A stretch of DNA of 64,000 nucleotides from NCBI RefSeq assembly GCF_001865065.1, contig NZ_MJGN01000011.1, forward strand, positions 1-64,000. The letters run 5' to 3'. The stretch is from Curtobacterium sp. MCBA15_008 (GTDB lineage: Bacteria; Actinomycetota; Actinomycetes; Actinomycetales; Microbacteriaceae). This document shows, piece by piece, positions 24,822 through 33,764 of this stretch (positions within the stretch are counted from its first letter, which is position 1; every line of letters begins with the position of its first letter). Under the pieces are notes generated by a model. The model ran no database searches and was not told the origin of the DNA. It worked only from the letters and a program-made list of their open reading frames with translations. A program made the translations under genes and the position numbers.

Positions 24822-26785
24822 CACCAGATCGCGACGCGCTCGGCCGGGTCGAGGTACATCGCGTCCCCCTCGGTCACGCCGAAGGTGTCGTAGAAGCCGT
24901 CGATGTTGCGGACCACCTGGTTGCAGCGGAACTCGTTCGGCGAGTGCGGGTCGATGCTGAGCAGGCGCGCGGCTTCCTCCGGACGGATCGCCATCCGCCA
25001 TGCCTGTGCCCAGCTCAGGAAGAACCGCTCGGCACCGGTCAGGCCGTCGACCACCGGCGGCTCCTGGCCCTCGAGCGAGAGCAGGTACGCCTTCCAGGCG
25101 ATCGAGAGGCCGCCGAGGTCGCCGATGTTCTCACCGATGGTGAGGGCACCGTTCACGTGGCCGTCCGGCACCTCCGTCGGCACGAGCGCGTCGTACTGGG
25201 CGATGAGGGCCTTGGTGCGCTCCTCGAACGCGGCACGGTCCGCCTCGGTCCACCAGTTCTGCAGCCGGCCGTCGCCGTCGTACTGCGAACCCTGGTCGTC
25301 GAAGCCGTGCCCGATCTCGTGCCCGATGACGGCGCCGATCGCCCCGTAGTTCGCGGCGGCGTCACGGCCGGCGTCGAAGAACGGGAACTGCAGGATGGCC
25401 GCGGGGAACACGATCTCGTTGAACCCGGGGTTGTAGTACGCGTTGATCGTCTGCGGGGTCATGAACCACTCGTCGCGGTCGATCGGCTTGCCGATCTTGC
25501 CGAGCTCGCGGTCGACCTGGAAGCTCGCGACGGCCCGGACGTTGCCGATGAGGTCGTCGGCGGACACCGGCAGCGCCGAGTAGTCGCGCCACTTCACCGG
25601 GTAGCCGATCTTCGGCGTGAACTTGTCGAGCTTGTCGAGCGCACGCGCACGGGTCTCGTCGGTCATCCAGTCGAGGGCGGTGATGCTCTGCCGGTACGCC
25701 TCGACGAGGTTGGCGACGAGGTCGTCCATCGTCGCCTTCGAGGTCTCGTCGAAGTGCTCCTGCACGTAGATGCGCCCGACGGCCTCGCCCATCGCACCCT
25801 CGACGAGGGAGACGCCGCGCTTCCAGCGCTCGCGCTGCTTGGGCGCACCGGTCAGTGCGGTGCCGTAGAACGAGAAGTTGGTGGCCGAGAACGTGCTCGT
25901 CAGGTAGGCCGCGGAGCCGCGGATGACCTGCCAGCGGAGCCAGTCCTTCCACATCTCGAGCGGTTCGCCGTGGAGCAGCTCGGACAGCCCGGTGATGAAC
26001 GACGGCTCGCGCACGACGACCGTCTGGAAGGCGCCGGCGGGGGCGTCGATCGACTCCCACCAGTGCTGCAGGTGGACGTCCGCGGCGAGCGCCGCCACCT
26101 CGGCCCAGGACAGCTTGTTGTAGGTCTTCTGGCTGTCGCGGGTCGTGACGTTGTCCCAGTGCCGGGCGGCGAGCGCGGTCTCGAGGGCGATCACGTTGTC
26201 GGTGCGCTCCCCTCCGTCGGCGAACCCGGCGAGCGGGAACATCGCGGCGACGAACTCGCGGTACTTCGTCCGGATGTCGGCGAAGCGCTCCTCGCGGTAG
26301 TACGACTCGTCGGGCAGGCCGAGGCCGGACTGCTCGAGGAAGACGACGTAGGACTCCGGGTCGCCCGGGTCGTTGTCGACGAAGAGCTGCAGGAAGCTAG
26401 GCAGGCCGATGCGCTCGAAGCGTCCGACCATCCGGACGACCTCGTCGACGGACTCGATCGCGGTGATGTCGGCGAGCAGGGGCTCGATCGGCGCGGTGCC
26501 GAGGGCCTCGAGCCGTTCCTCGTCGGTGAACGAGGTGAAGAGGTCGCCGACCTTCCGTTCCTCGGTCCCCGGTGCCGCCAGCTGCGAGCGCTCGATGATG
26601 TCCCGCACGGCGAGCTCGGCGGCCTCGGCCAGCACCGTGAACGAGCCGTACCGCGCCTTGTCGTCGGGGATCGGTGTGGCGTCGATCCAGGAGCCGTTCA
26701 CGTGGCGGTACAGGTCGTCCTGCGGGCGGACCTCGGCGTCCAGCTCGTCGGTGTGGATGCCGGAGGTGCGTGCGACGTCGGTCAT
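24821..26785 (-). CDS. pepO: M13 family (neprilysin-like) zinc metallopeptidase
   Basis: This 654-residue oligopeptidase carries the zinc site HEIGHGFDDQGSQYDGDG and the third-ligand motif ENIGDLGG. The N terminus opens DDLYRHVNGSWIDATPIPDDK, as in other bacterial M13 enzymes. No signal peptide is visible, so it is probably cytoplasmic and degrades peptides. The ATG at 26785 lies 7 nt after TATCGT on the minus strand (26793-26798), indicating a leaderless mRNA. It is cotranscribed with the beta-lactamase-like gene. Confidence 0.93.
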   Translation of the reverse strand: MTDVARTSGIHTDELDAEVRPQDDLYRHVNGSWIDATPIPDDKARYGSFTVLAEAAELAVRDIIERSQLAAPGTEERKVGDLFTSFTDEERLEALGTAPIEPLLADITAIESVDEVVRMVGRFERIGLPSFLQLFVDNDPGDPESYVVFLEQSGLGLPDESYYREERFADIRTKYREFVAAMFPLAGFADGGERTDNVIALETALAARHWDNVTTRDSQKTYNKLSWAEVAALAADVHLQHWWESIDAPAGAFQTVVVREPSFITGLSELLHGEPLEMWKDWLRWQVIRGSAAYLTSTFSATNFSFYGTALTGAPKQRERWKRGVSLVEGAMGEAVGRIYVQEHFDETSKATMDDLVANLVEAYRQSITALDWMTDETRARALDKLDKFTPKIGYPVKWRDYSALPVSADDLIGNVRAVASFQVDRELGKIGKPIDRDEWFMTPQTINAYYNPGFNEIVFPAAILQFPFFDAGRDAAANYGAIGAVIGHEIGHGFDDQGSQYDGDGRLQNWWTEADRAAFEERTKALIAQYDALVPTEVPDGHVNGALTIGENIGDLGGLSIAWKAYLLSLEGQEPPVVDGLTGAERFFLSWAQAWRMAIRPEEAARLLSIDPHSPNEFRCNQVVRNIDGFYDTFGVTEGDAMYLDPAERVAIW

Positions 26786-26823
26786 GCGGTCCACGATAGC
26801 CACCGCCACCCTGATCGAGGGTG

Positions 26824-28257
26824 TCAGCGGCGGTGCGCTCCGCGGCGTCGGAGGAACCGGGCCACGCCGAGCCCGGTGAGCCCGAGCGCGAGGAGCGTGG
26901 CGCCGACGCCGAGCGGCAGGCTGGGGTCGTCGCCGGTGTACGCGAGCTGCTTCGTCGCCCCCACGCTGATCCGTCCGGCGGCGAGGTGCTGCGCGGCCGG
27001 GTGCGTGCCGACGGACACCCCCGCGTCCGGGACGTCGACGGGGTCGGGCGCGGGACGGACCGGCAGCTTCGGCAGCACCAGGCGGACGGCTCCCTGCTCG
27101 ACGCCGTCGATCCGCTGCCGTGCGACCACGACGTCGGCGGGCAGGACCGCGCGCGGGACGACGAGCTCCCAACCGTGCGTGGTCGTGGTGGCGATCGGGT
27201 GGCCGTCCGCGCTCGTGACCGGATCACCGTGGTCGTCCTCGAGTGCGACCACACCGCCGGCCTCGCCGGTGCCGGAGAGCTTCACGGAGCCGTCCGGGAG
27301 GGTCTCGGCGTGCCCGGTGAGCGCGATCGGCACCGTCACCCGTGCCTGGGTCGTGCCGAGCGCGACGGACCCGTCGTACGTCGTGACGGTGATCTCGTGG
27401 AACCGCGCGGTGAGCGGGAACGGCACCTGCGCGTGCCAACGGGTGTCCGGACCGGCGGTGACCGTCAGCGGGTGTCCGTCGGTGTCCAGCACCGGGCCGT
27501 CCTGGTCGGAGAAGCGCAGGCTCGTGCCGGCGGGGGCACGGCCGGCGAGCGCCACGCGTTCGGTCTCGCGCGATGCCGCCGCTTCTGTGACGACCGGGGC
27601 ACCGGAGATCGTGTAGACCTCGTCGACGCCGCCGTTCTGCGTGCCGTCGAAGTACTGGAAGGCCTCGACGTGGTGCTGCCCGAACGCGAGCGCGCGGAGC
27701 GAGGCGGACCACCGTCCGTCGGCGTCCGCGTCGGTCTCGCCGACGGTGGTGCCGTTGTCCTTGACGACGATGTGCGCCTTCGGGTGCCCGTCACCGTCGA
27801 TGCGGATCGTGCGTCCGATGCCGTCGACGGTGGCCCGCATGCTCGGCGGCGTCAGCGTCAGGAGCTCCACCGGCAGGTCGATGACGGATCCGGAAACCTG
27901 CGACGTCACGCGGACGACCCGTTCACCCCGCCCCACGCGGATCGCGGCCGTCCACGAGCCGCCCGGACCGACCTCGGTCCACTTCGTCTCCACACCGTCA
28001 CCGGCGATGCCGATGCTCCCGCCGACCGGGCCGGTGCCGCCCACGGTGACGATGCCCAGACCATGGTCGATCGAGCGGACACCGGCGGTGAAGTCCGCGG
28101 CCGGGATCGTCTTCCCCGACCCGGACGTCGGCGACGAGGACGGGGGTGCCGCCACGGCGACAGAGGCCGCGGCGAGCGGCGACAGTGCGACGGCGGCGAC
28201 CGCGACGGTCGCCAGGGCGCGACGGCCCGATCGGACGGGGTTGGACGGCTCGCGCAT
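26824..28257 (-). CDS. Cell-wall-anchored Ig-like surface protein (LAYTG motif)
   Basis: This 477-residue exported protein has a signal peptide (residues 1-40, ending SVAVAAPP) and several beta-rich repeats resembling bacterial Ig-like domains, with phrases such as DADGRWSASLRAL and TVTAGPDTRWHAQVP. The C-terminal sorting signal is QLAYTGDD, followed by a hydrophobic helix and RRRGAHRR. LAxTG is the motif used by class E sortases of high-GC Gram-positives. No sortase gene is in the window. GGAGGA sits just before the ATG at 28257. An adhesive or structural role is likely. Confidence 0.85.
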   Translation of the reverse strand: MREPSNPVRSGRRALATVAVAAVALSPLAAASVAVAAPPSSSPTSGSGKTIPAADFTAGVRSIDHGLGIVTVGGTGPVGGSIGIAGDGVETKWTEVGPGGSWTAAIRVGRGERVVRVTSQVSGSVIDLPVELLTLTPPSMRATVDGIGRTIRIDGDGHPKAHIVVKDNGTTVGETDADADGRWSASLRALAFGQHHVEAFQYFDGTQNGGVDEVYTISGAPVVTEAAASRETERVALAGRAPAGTSLRFSDQDGPVLDTDGHPLTVTAGPDTRWHAQVPFPLTARFHEITVTTYDGSVALGTTQARVTVPIALTGHAETLPDGSVKLSGTGEAGGVVALEDDHGDPVTSADGHPIATTTTHGWELVVPRAVLPADVVVARQRIDGVEQGAVRLVLPKLPVRPAPDPVDVPDAGVSVGTHPAAQHLAAGRISVGATKQLAYTGDDPSLPLGVGATLLALGLTGLGVARFLRRRGAHRR

Positions 28258-28355
28258 GGGACTCCTCCGGTAGAACTCCACACACCGTATACCAGTGGCG
28301 GGAGCCGCGTCACCACGTGCCGTCACCCGCGCTGGTGTGCCGGTACGGTCGTCGC

Positions 28356-29693
28356 ATGGGACTTCCGTGGAAGCTGCACGGGGACGGCAAGACCGTCTCG
28401 GCGACGACGATCGTGGCACCGGACGAACGGCTCACCTGGCCCCGGACGATCGGGCTCGGCGTGCAGCACGTGGTCGCGATGTTCGGCGCCACGTTCCTGG
28501 TGCCGCTGCTCACCGGGTTCCCGCCGTCGACGACCCTGCTGTTCAGCGGCATCGGCACGATCCTGTTCCTGCTCATCACGGGCAACCGGCTGCCGAGCTA
28601 CCTCGGGTCGTCGTTCGCGTTCATCGCTCCGATCGGCGCGGCCACGAAGATCGGCGGCATCCCGCTCGCCCTGTCCGGCATCATCGTCGTCGGCGCACTG
28701 CTCGCGATCGTCGGACTCGTCGTGCACCTGGCCGGCGCCGGGTGGATCGACCGGCTGATGCCCCCGGTGGTCTCCGGCGCGATCGTGGCCCTGATCGGCT
28801 TCAACCTCGCGCCGGCCGCGCGGGACAACTTCACGAAGGCCCCCGTCGTCGCGGTGATCACCCTCGCGGCGATCATCCTCGTCACCGTCCTGTTCAAGGG
28901 GCTGATCGGTCGGCTGTCGATCGTCATCGGCGTGCTGATCGGGTACGTCGCGGCACTCATCGGCGGGCAGGTGGACTTCTCGAAGGTCGGCGAGGCGAAG
29001 TGGATCGGTCTGCCCGAGTTCACCGCCCCTGCCTTCGATCCGGGTCAGATCGCGATCTACCTGGCCTTCGTGCCGGTCGTGCTGGCGCTCGTCGCCGAGA
29101 ACGTCGGCCACGTCAAGGGCGTCGGGCAGCTCACCGGTCGTGACCTCACGCCGCTCACCGGCCGGGCCCTCTTCGCCGACGGCGTCTCGACCGTGCTGGC
29201 CGGCGTCGGCGGCGGCTCCGCCACCACCACCTACGGCGAGAACATCGGCGTCATGGCCGCCACCCGCGTCTTCTCCACCGCCGCCTACTGGGTCGCCGCC
29301 ATCGCAGCAGTCCTGCTCGGCCTGTCGCCGAAGATCGGTGCGGTCATCTCCTCGGTGCCGGCCGGCGTGCTCGGCGGCGCCACCACCGCGCTCTACGGCT
29401 TGATCGGTGTCATCGGCATCCGGATCTGGGTCGAGAACCGCGTCGACTTCTCGAAGCCGAAGAACCAGCTGACGGCCGGAATCGCCCTGATCATCGGCAT
29501 CGCCGACTTCACGTTCCGCTTCGGCCAGGCGAGCTTCAGCGGCATCATCGTCGGCACCATCGCAGCGATCGTCGTCTTCCACGTGATGGACGTCATCGGC
29601 CGTGCCCGCGGCACCGAGGAGCCCTCGACCGAGATCGCCGACCCCGCACACGCCGCCACCGGCGCCGTCCCCGCGGAACCGCGCGCCGACTGA
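28356..29693 (+). CDS. uraA: Uracil permease (NCS2 nucleobase:cation symporter)
   Basis: This 445-residue protein has about 14 hydrophobic segments. NCS2 signatures are LGVQHVVAMFGATFLVPLL near the N terminus and GGGSATTTYGENIGVMAATRV, which holds the substrate-binding Glu and the conserved Asn of UraA/PyrP. Uracil is the likely substrate. The ATG at 28356 is 6 nt after TACGGT (28344-28349), so the mRNA appears leaderless. A strong hairpin follows about 50 bp after the stop. Confidence 0.9.
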   Translation: MGLPWKLHGDGKTVSATTIVAPDERLTWPRTIGLGVQHVVAMFGATFLVPLLTGFPPSTTLLFSGIGTILFLLITGNRLPSYLGSSFAFIAPIGAATKIGGIPLALSGIIVVGALLAIVGLVVHLAGAGWIDRLMPPVVSGAIVALIGFNLAPAARDNFTKAPVVAVITLAAIILVTVLFKGLIGRLSIVIGVLIGYVAALIGGQVDFSKVGEAKWIGLPEFTAPAFDPGQIAIYLAFVPVVLALVAENVGHVKGVGQLTGRDLTPLTGRALFADGVSTVLAGVGGGSATTTYGENIGVMAATRVFSTAAYWVAAIAAVLLGLSPKIGAVISSVPAGVLGGATTALYGLIGVIGIRIWVENRVDFSKPKNQLTAGIALIIGIADFTFRFGQASFSGIIVGTIAAIVVFHVMDVIGRARGTEEPSTEIADPAHAATGAVPAEPRAD

Positions 29694-29742
29694 CGCGACC
29701 GGTCGGGCGGAACGCGCGTCCGGCCTGACGACGTGGGACCAC

Positions 29743-29787
29743 CGGACTGGAGGCCCGTGGCGGACACGGCCACGGGCCTCCAGTCCG
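29743..29787 (+). terminator. Terminator hairpin made of two inverted dispersed repeats
   Basis: A 19-bp perfect stem (29743-29761 with 29769-29787) closes a 7-nt loop. Each arm is a variant of the dispersed repeat: GGACTGGAGGCCCGTGG and its inverse complement. There is no T-tract. Its position after uraA suggests a terminator. Confidence 0.75.
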
Positions 29788-29849
29788 TCACGGGGTCGCG
29801 CCCACCCCGCCCGGCGACGACGGGTCGGCATCGCCGACAGAATGGGTCG

Positions 29850-31184
29850 GTGCACCGACCGACGCGACCCGCTGTGAACGCTGAGCGGCGCGCGGTCGAC
29901 CGCGACATCGTGCGGTTGGCGGTGCCCGCGCTCGGAGCGCTCGTGGTCGAGCCGCTGTTCCTGCTGACCGACACCGCGCTCGTCGGGCACCTCGGGGCGA
30001 CGCCGCTGGCGGCCGTCGGGCTCGCGAGTGCCGTGCTGTCGACGGTGACCGGGCTGCTGGTGTTCCTGGCGTACTCGACGACCCCGGCCGTGGCGCGGGC
30101 GCTCGGTGGTGGCGACCGTCGCGGAGCCGTGCACGCGGGCATCGACGGGATGTGGCTCGCGCTCGTGCTGGGGGTGGTGCTGGCACTGGTCGGGTGGCCG
30201 CTCGCCGGACCGCTTGTCGACCTGTTCGGCGCCTCGGCCGAGGTGTCGGCCGCCGCGACGGTGTACCTGACCGTCTCGCTGATCGGGCTGCCCGGGATCC
30301 TGGTCGTGACCGCCTCGACCGGGCTGCTGCGTGGGCTGCAGGACACGAAGACCCCGCTCGTCGTCGCGACCATCGGGTTCGTCGCGAACGGGCTGCTCAA
30401 CGCCGTCCTGATCTACGGTGCCGGCTGGGGCGTCGAGGGATCCGCCGCCGGCACCGTCATCGTGCAGTGGGCGATGGCCGTCGTCTACGTGCGCATCGCG
30501 GTGCGCGCAGCTCGGTCGTCGGGGGCGCCGCTGCGACCCGGCGCCTCGGGCGTCGCACGGGCCCTGCGGTCGGGGGCATGGCTGTTCCTGCGGACCGCGT
30601 CGCTGCGGATCGCGATGCTCGCGACCGTCGGGGCCGCTGCCGGGCTGGGGACCACCGGGCTGGCGACGACGCAGGTCGGGCTGACGGTGTTCTCGACGCT
30701 GGCGTTCGCGCTCGACGCCCTGGCGATCGCCGGGCAGGCGCTCGTCGGGCACGGACTCGGCGGACGTGACCCGGAGCGGGTGCGACTGGTGACGCGACGG
30801 CTCGTGCTGCTCGGGATCGCCGGCGGAGTCGTGCTCGGGGTGCTGACCCTGGCGGTGAGCGGGGTGCTCGGTCCGGTGTTCTCGGACTCGCGGGCGGTGC
30901 GGGACGCCCTGCCCGTCGTGCTGGTGCTCATCGCCGTCGGGATGCCCGTCGCCGGGTACGTCTTCGTGCTCGACGGGGTGCTGATCGGCGCCGGGGACGC
31001 GCGGTACCTGGCCATCGCCGGAGGCCTGAACCTCGTCGTCTACCTGCCGCTGCTCTGGTGGGCCGGTGGGACGCTCGCGGGGCTGTGGGCGGCGTTCGCC
31101 CTCGGGTACATCGGGGTCCGGGCGGCGACGCTCGGGGTGCGGGCGCACCGGCGCGGCTGGGTGGAACAGGCCCTGGCGCGGTGA
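29850..31184 (+). CDS. MATE family efflux transporter
   Basis: This 444-residue multidrug and toxin extrusion protein of the DinF branch has two related six-helix halves. Landmarks are LFLLTDTALVGHLGATPLAAVGLA in the first half and QVGLTVFSTLAFALDALAIAG in the second. It likely exchanges a cation for an exported compound; the substrate is unknown. GTG at 29850 lies 6 nt after CAGAAT; a second GTG at 29874 is possible. The stop overlaps the flippase start (GTGA), so the two are coupled. Confidence 0.85.
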   Translation: MHRPTRPAVNAERRAVDRDIVRLAVPALGALVVEPLFLLTDTALVGHLGATPLAAVGLASAVLSTVTGLLVFLAYSTTPAVARALGGGDRRGAVHAGIDGMWLALVLGVVLALVGWPLAGPLVDLFGASAEVSAAATVYLTVSLIGLPGILVVTASTGLLRGLQDTKTPLVVATIGFVANGLLNAVLIYGAGWGVEGSAAGTVIVQWAMAVVYVRIAVRAARSSGAPLRPGASGVARALRSGAWLFLRTASLRIAMLATVGAAAGLGTTGLATTQVGLTVFSTLAFALDALAIAGQALVGHGLGGRDPERVRLVTRRLVLLGIAGGVVLGVLTLAVSGVLGPVFSDSRAVRDALPVVLVLIAVGMPVAGYVFVLDGVLIGAGDARYLAIAGGLNLVVYLPLLWWAGGTLAGLWAAFALGYIGVRAATLGVRAHRRGWVEQALAR

Positions 31185-32407
31185 GCGGGTCTGCTGCTTC
31201 TGCGGCGCCGTCATCCTCGGTGGCTTCGTCGGCCGTGCTCGCCACGGTCGGCATCGGCGTGCAGGGCGTCGCGAAGCTGCTCGTGACCGTCGTCGTCGGG
31301 CGGGTGTTCGGGACCGAGACCCTCGGGCAGACCACCGCGCTGCTGTCGCTCTCGGTGTTCGTCGCCCTGCTCTGGCCGAACGCCGCGGGCAACACCGCGT
31401 CACGGTTCCTGGCGATCGCACTGCGGGGTCGGCGGTCCGATGCCTCCGTGAACCGGCTGCTCGGGGTGTCCATGCTGGTCTCGAGCGTGGTGCTCGCGGC
31501 GGTCACCGTGCCGATCGCGCTGGCCTGGGGCAACGGCCCCGGGATGGTGCTCGGTGGTGCCGCGGTCATCGTCGGCTACGGCCTCTACTGCTACGCCCGC
31601 GGCGCGCAGCTCGGCTACGACCGGGCCCCGCGGGTCGCGCTCTGGGACTCCGTGACGAGCGTGCTGGCGCTCGGGTTGCTCGTGGTGGCGTGCGTCGCCC
31701 GCCTCGAGCCCTTCGTTCTGCTGCCCCTGGCCATCGGGTACACGGTGTTCGCGATCGCGTGCTGGCCGCGGGGCAACGGCTTCTCTCCGGCTTCGCACGA
31801 ACCCGCTGCCGGGGTGCTCGGGTTCGCAGCGTGGAACGTGCTGGCCGTGGTGACCTCGAACGGGTTGCTGCAGCTGACGATGATCTCGGCGCAGGTGACG
31901 TCGTCGGCGCACGACGCCGGTGTCTACGCCGCCGCCTTCACCCTGGCGACGCCGGCATCGATGCTCGGGCAGGCGTTGGGGCAGGTGCTCGTACCGGCGT
32001 TCGCGCACCGGACCGATGGCGGATCGCTGCGCTCCCGCGGAGCGCTGCTGCTCGTCGTCGGGTTCGCTGCGGCATCCGCCGTCGTGTTCGGCCTGGTCGC
32101 CCTGCTCGCCGGGTGGTTCCTGCCGATCGTCTACCCCGCCGAGGGTGCCGCTGCCGTCGCGGACCTGCGGTACCTGATGGTCGCGGTGTGGGTGTTCACC
32201 GTCGGGCTCGTGCCGGCAGCGTTGCTGCTAGCCGCTGGACGCTCACGCCAGGTCGCCCTTGCCTCGGTCGCCGGGTTCGTCGTCGGCGCTGGGCTCATGG
32301 CGGTACTCGGACCCGTCGCGGGTGTCGTGGGCGGGACCACGGGCTTCTTGGTGGGGAGTGCGGTGAACCTGGTTGCGGTGGTGGGGCTCGGGGTGCGGCG
32401 GGGCTGA
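31181..32407 (+). CDS. Flippase-like (MOP superfamily) membrane protein
   Basis: This 408-residue protein with about 12 membrane segments belongs to the same superfamily as MATE but to the polysaccharide/lipid-carrier flippase branch (for example VVVGRVFGTETLGQTTALLSLSV and DAGVYAAAFTLATPASMLGQ). Its job is probably to flip a lipid-linked saccharide, though no glycosyltransferases are nearby. The GTG start overlaps the MATE stop. Confidence 0.7.
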   Translation: MSGSAASAAPSSSVASSAVLATVGIGVQGVAKLLVTVVVGRVFGTETLGQTTALLSLSVFVALLWPNAAGNTASRFLAIALRGRRSDASVNRLLGVSMLVSSVVLAAVTVPIALAWGNGPGMVLGGAAVIVGYGLYCYARGAQLGYDRAPRVALWDSVTSVLALGLLVVACVARLEPFVLLPLAIGYTVFAIACWPRGNGFSPASHEPAAGVLGFAAWNVLAVVTSNGLLQLTMISAQVTSSAHDAGVYAAAFTLATPASMLGQALGQVLVPAFAHRTDGGSLRSRGALLLVVGFAAASAVVFGLVALLAGWFLPIVYPAEGAAAVADLRYLMVAVWVFTVGLVPAALLLAAGRSRQVALASVAGFVVGAGLMAVLGPVAGVVGGTTGFLVGSAVNLVAVVGLGVRRG

Positions 32408-32487
32408 TTCCTCTGCACATGGTGGGCGTCCGCGGGGGTACCCGGTCAGGCCTGGTCAGGAAACACGGGGCTCGACGGCCGGTGAAC

Positions 32488-32503
32488 GCCTGACCGGTCA
32501 GGC
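32488..32503. repeat. 16-bp perfect palindrome between convergent genes
   Basis: GCCTGACCGGTCAGGC is a perfect palindrome overlapping the last codons of the minus-strand gene ending at 32498. The motif GGTCAGGCC also occurs upstream near 32445. It may terminate transcription in both directions. Confidence 0.45.
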
Positions 32504-33196
32504 CCTCACCCAGCGACGGATCAACACCTCGAGCTTCCGGGTGTCGATCGCTGGCGCCGCCGCTCGTCGTGCGCGGAGCTTCATCGCCAGCGAGAGCAGG
32601 ATCCGAGACGCGTCACCTCGCGCACCCGTCGTTCCCTCATGGTGCAGACTCCATCCGCCGACCGCCTCCGCGCCGTGCGCGTCGAGAATGTGGAAGAGGT
32701 TCGAGAGGTCGATCGTGTCCCTCGTGGTCTGCGCCCACCGATCCGACCAGGCGTACGCCTTCAGCACCACGGCCGCCTCGACCGCCGGGACCGGCACCTC
32801 GCAGACCAGTTCGGTCTCGTCCTGCAGGGTCAGGTGCGCGTCGACCATGATCGGCTCGGCGAGTGCGAGGTGGAGCCCGGGCATCGCGTCGAAGCGCCGA
32901 CCGCCGCGAGTCTCGTCGCCGAACCTGCCGGACAGCGTCGGGATCAGGAGTCGCGTGCTCGCGATCGTCGCCTCCGGGACGGCCGGCGGTCCCGCGTGGT
33001 CCGTCGCCCCGGGCGGCGCAATCACCACCTTCGACGCCGCGTGCCACCGGACCGGAACCGAGGGCACTCTCTCGGCGCCCGGCCTCGACGTCGACCAGTT
33101 CGGCACAACACCCTGCTCGGCACCGTACAGGCGCCGGCGCGGTCGACCGTGACGAGTTCGGGCGAATCGTCGCGCCGCGTCCGCCGAGAGCCACAC
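32498..33196 (-). CDS. Truncated nucleotidyltransferase (AbiEii-like) protein, possible remnant
   Basis: The C-terminal two thirds of this 232-residue frame resemble the distal half of AbiEii/nucleotidyltransferase-type toxins in actinobacteria: PTLSGRF, MPGLHLALAEPIMVDAHL, then VPAVEAAVVLKAYAWSDR and a TIDLSNLFHIL helix. The N-terminal nucleotidyltransferase core (GSxxxD-type) is missing; instead there is an Arg-rich stretch that does not look like folded protein. The GTG start at 33196 has no ribosome-binding site. I read it as a decayed gene. Codon use and composition look less regular than the surroundings. Confidence 0.5.
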   Translation of the reverse strand: MWLSADAARRFARTRHGRPRRRLYGAEQGVVPNWSTSRPGAERVPSVPVRWHAASKVVIAPPGATDHAGPPAVPEATIASTRLLIPTLSGRFGDETRGGRRFDAMPGLHLALAEPIMVDAHLTLQDETELVCEVPVPAVEAAVVLKAYAWSDRWAQTTRDTIDLSNLFHILDAHGAEAVGGWSLHHEGTTGARGDASRILLSLAMKLRARRAAAPAIDTRKLEVLIRRWVRA

Positions 33197-33205
33197 CTCG
33201 GAGCG

Positions 33206-33274
33206 GGACCCCGGAACCGCTTCTCGATCCGTACGAGCGGTTCCGGGGTCCTGGGCTGTTCATCAGCCCAGGAC
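33206..33274. terminator. Two overlapping hairpins
   Basis: The first hairpin has a 16-bp perfect stem (GGACCCCGGAACCGCT at 33206-33221 with its complement at 33236-33251). The second has a 10-bp stem (GTCCTGGGCT at 33248-33257 with AGCCCAGGAC at 33265-33274) and shares four bases with the first. The two are mutually exclusive at the overlap. Together they separate two minus-strand frames. Confidence 0.6.
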
Positions 33275-33277
33275 GTG

Positions 33278-33544
33278 CTACCGACGCGCGACACTGGCGA
33301 TCCCTTCGGTGATGGTCGCTCCGGGGTGCTCTTCGCGGTAGCGCCGAACCTCCGCGGGGTCCACATCGCCGACCCCTCCGGTCGACGCGTTCCCGATGAT
33401 CCTGGTGCCGAACGCGGCGGAGCAGAGCGTCGCCAGGGCGATGATGCCGGCGAAGACCGGCCCGAACAGGCCGAAGGCGATGATGGCTGCCGCCAGCCCG
33501 CAGATCGTCACGATCGCGGGGCGGTACGGCTTCACGAGAAGCAC
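33278..33544 (-). CDS. Small two-helix membrane protein
   Basis: This hypothetical protein of 85-88 residues has two hydrophobic helices (IVTICGLAAAIIAFGLFG and FAGIIALATLCSAAFG). A short soluble tail DVDPAEVRRYREEHPGATITEGIASV follows; this tail looks like a folded helix and supports a real gene. Starts at GTG 33544 or GTG 33535 are both possible. A hairpin lies just after the stop. No function can be assigned. Confidence 0.6.
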   Translation of the reverse strand: MLLVKPYRPAIVTICGLAAAIIAFGLFGPVFAGIIALATLCSAAFGTRIIGNASTGGVGDVDPAEVRRYREEHPGATITEGIASVARR

Positions 33545-33764
33545 TTCTGCTGGACTGCGGTGCTACCGAGCGTCTCCACGCCGACTGCGATCGCAGTCCT
33601 CGCCGGCGGACGAGCGGTGAACGGCGCCATTGTGATCTCCTTCGGTCCCCGGCACCACTCGCCGGATGACCAACATCCTGACGTTGACCGCTGCAATACA
33701 CAATACCGATGACTGTACGCCTGCAACCCTGCGCGCTCGGATCGATGACCGGCAGGCCCGGGCG
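33545..33764. other. Intergenic region, relatively AT-rich
   Basis: These 220 bp separate a small membrane-protein gene from the 3' end of the LacI gene. The stretch near 33690-33715 (GCAATACACAATACCGATGA) is unusually AT-rich for this genome. I found no convincing gene. Confidence 0.4.

Noticed and set aside
29743-29787. CRISPR-like repeat
   Set aside because: A single inverted pair without spaced direct repeats or cas genes.
28323-31421. 1,032-codon minus-strand frame opposite uraA and MATE
   Set aside because: It is a shadow of membrane-protein genes, dominated by Arg, His, Asp and Gly with no domains.
33206-33251. Attachment site or integrase target at the hairpin
   Set aside because: There is no integrase, tRNA gene or flanking direct repeat; a terminator is the simpler reading.
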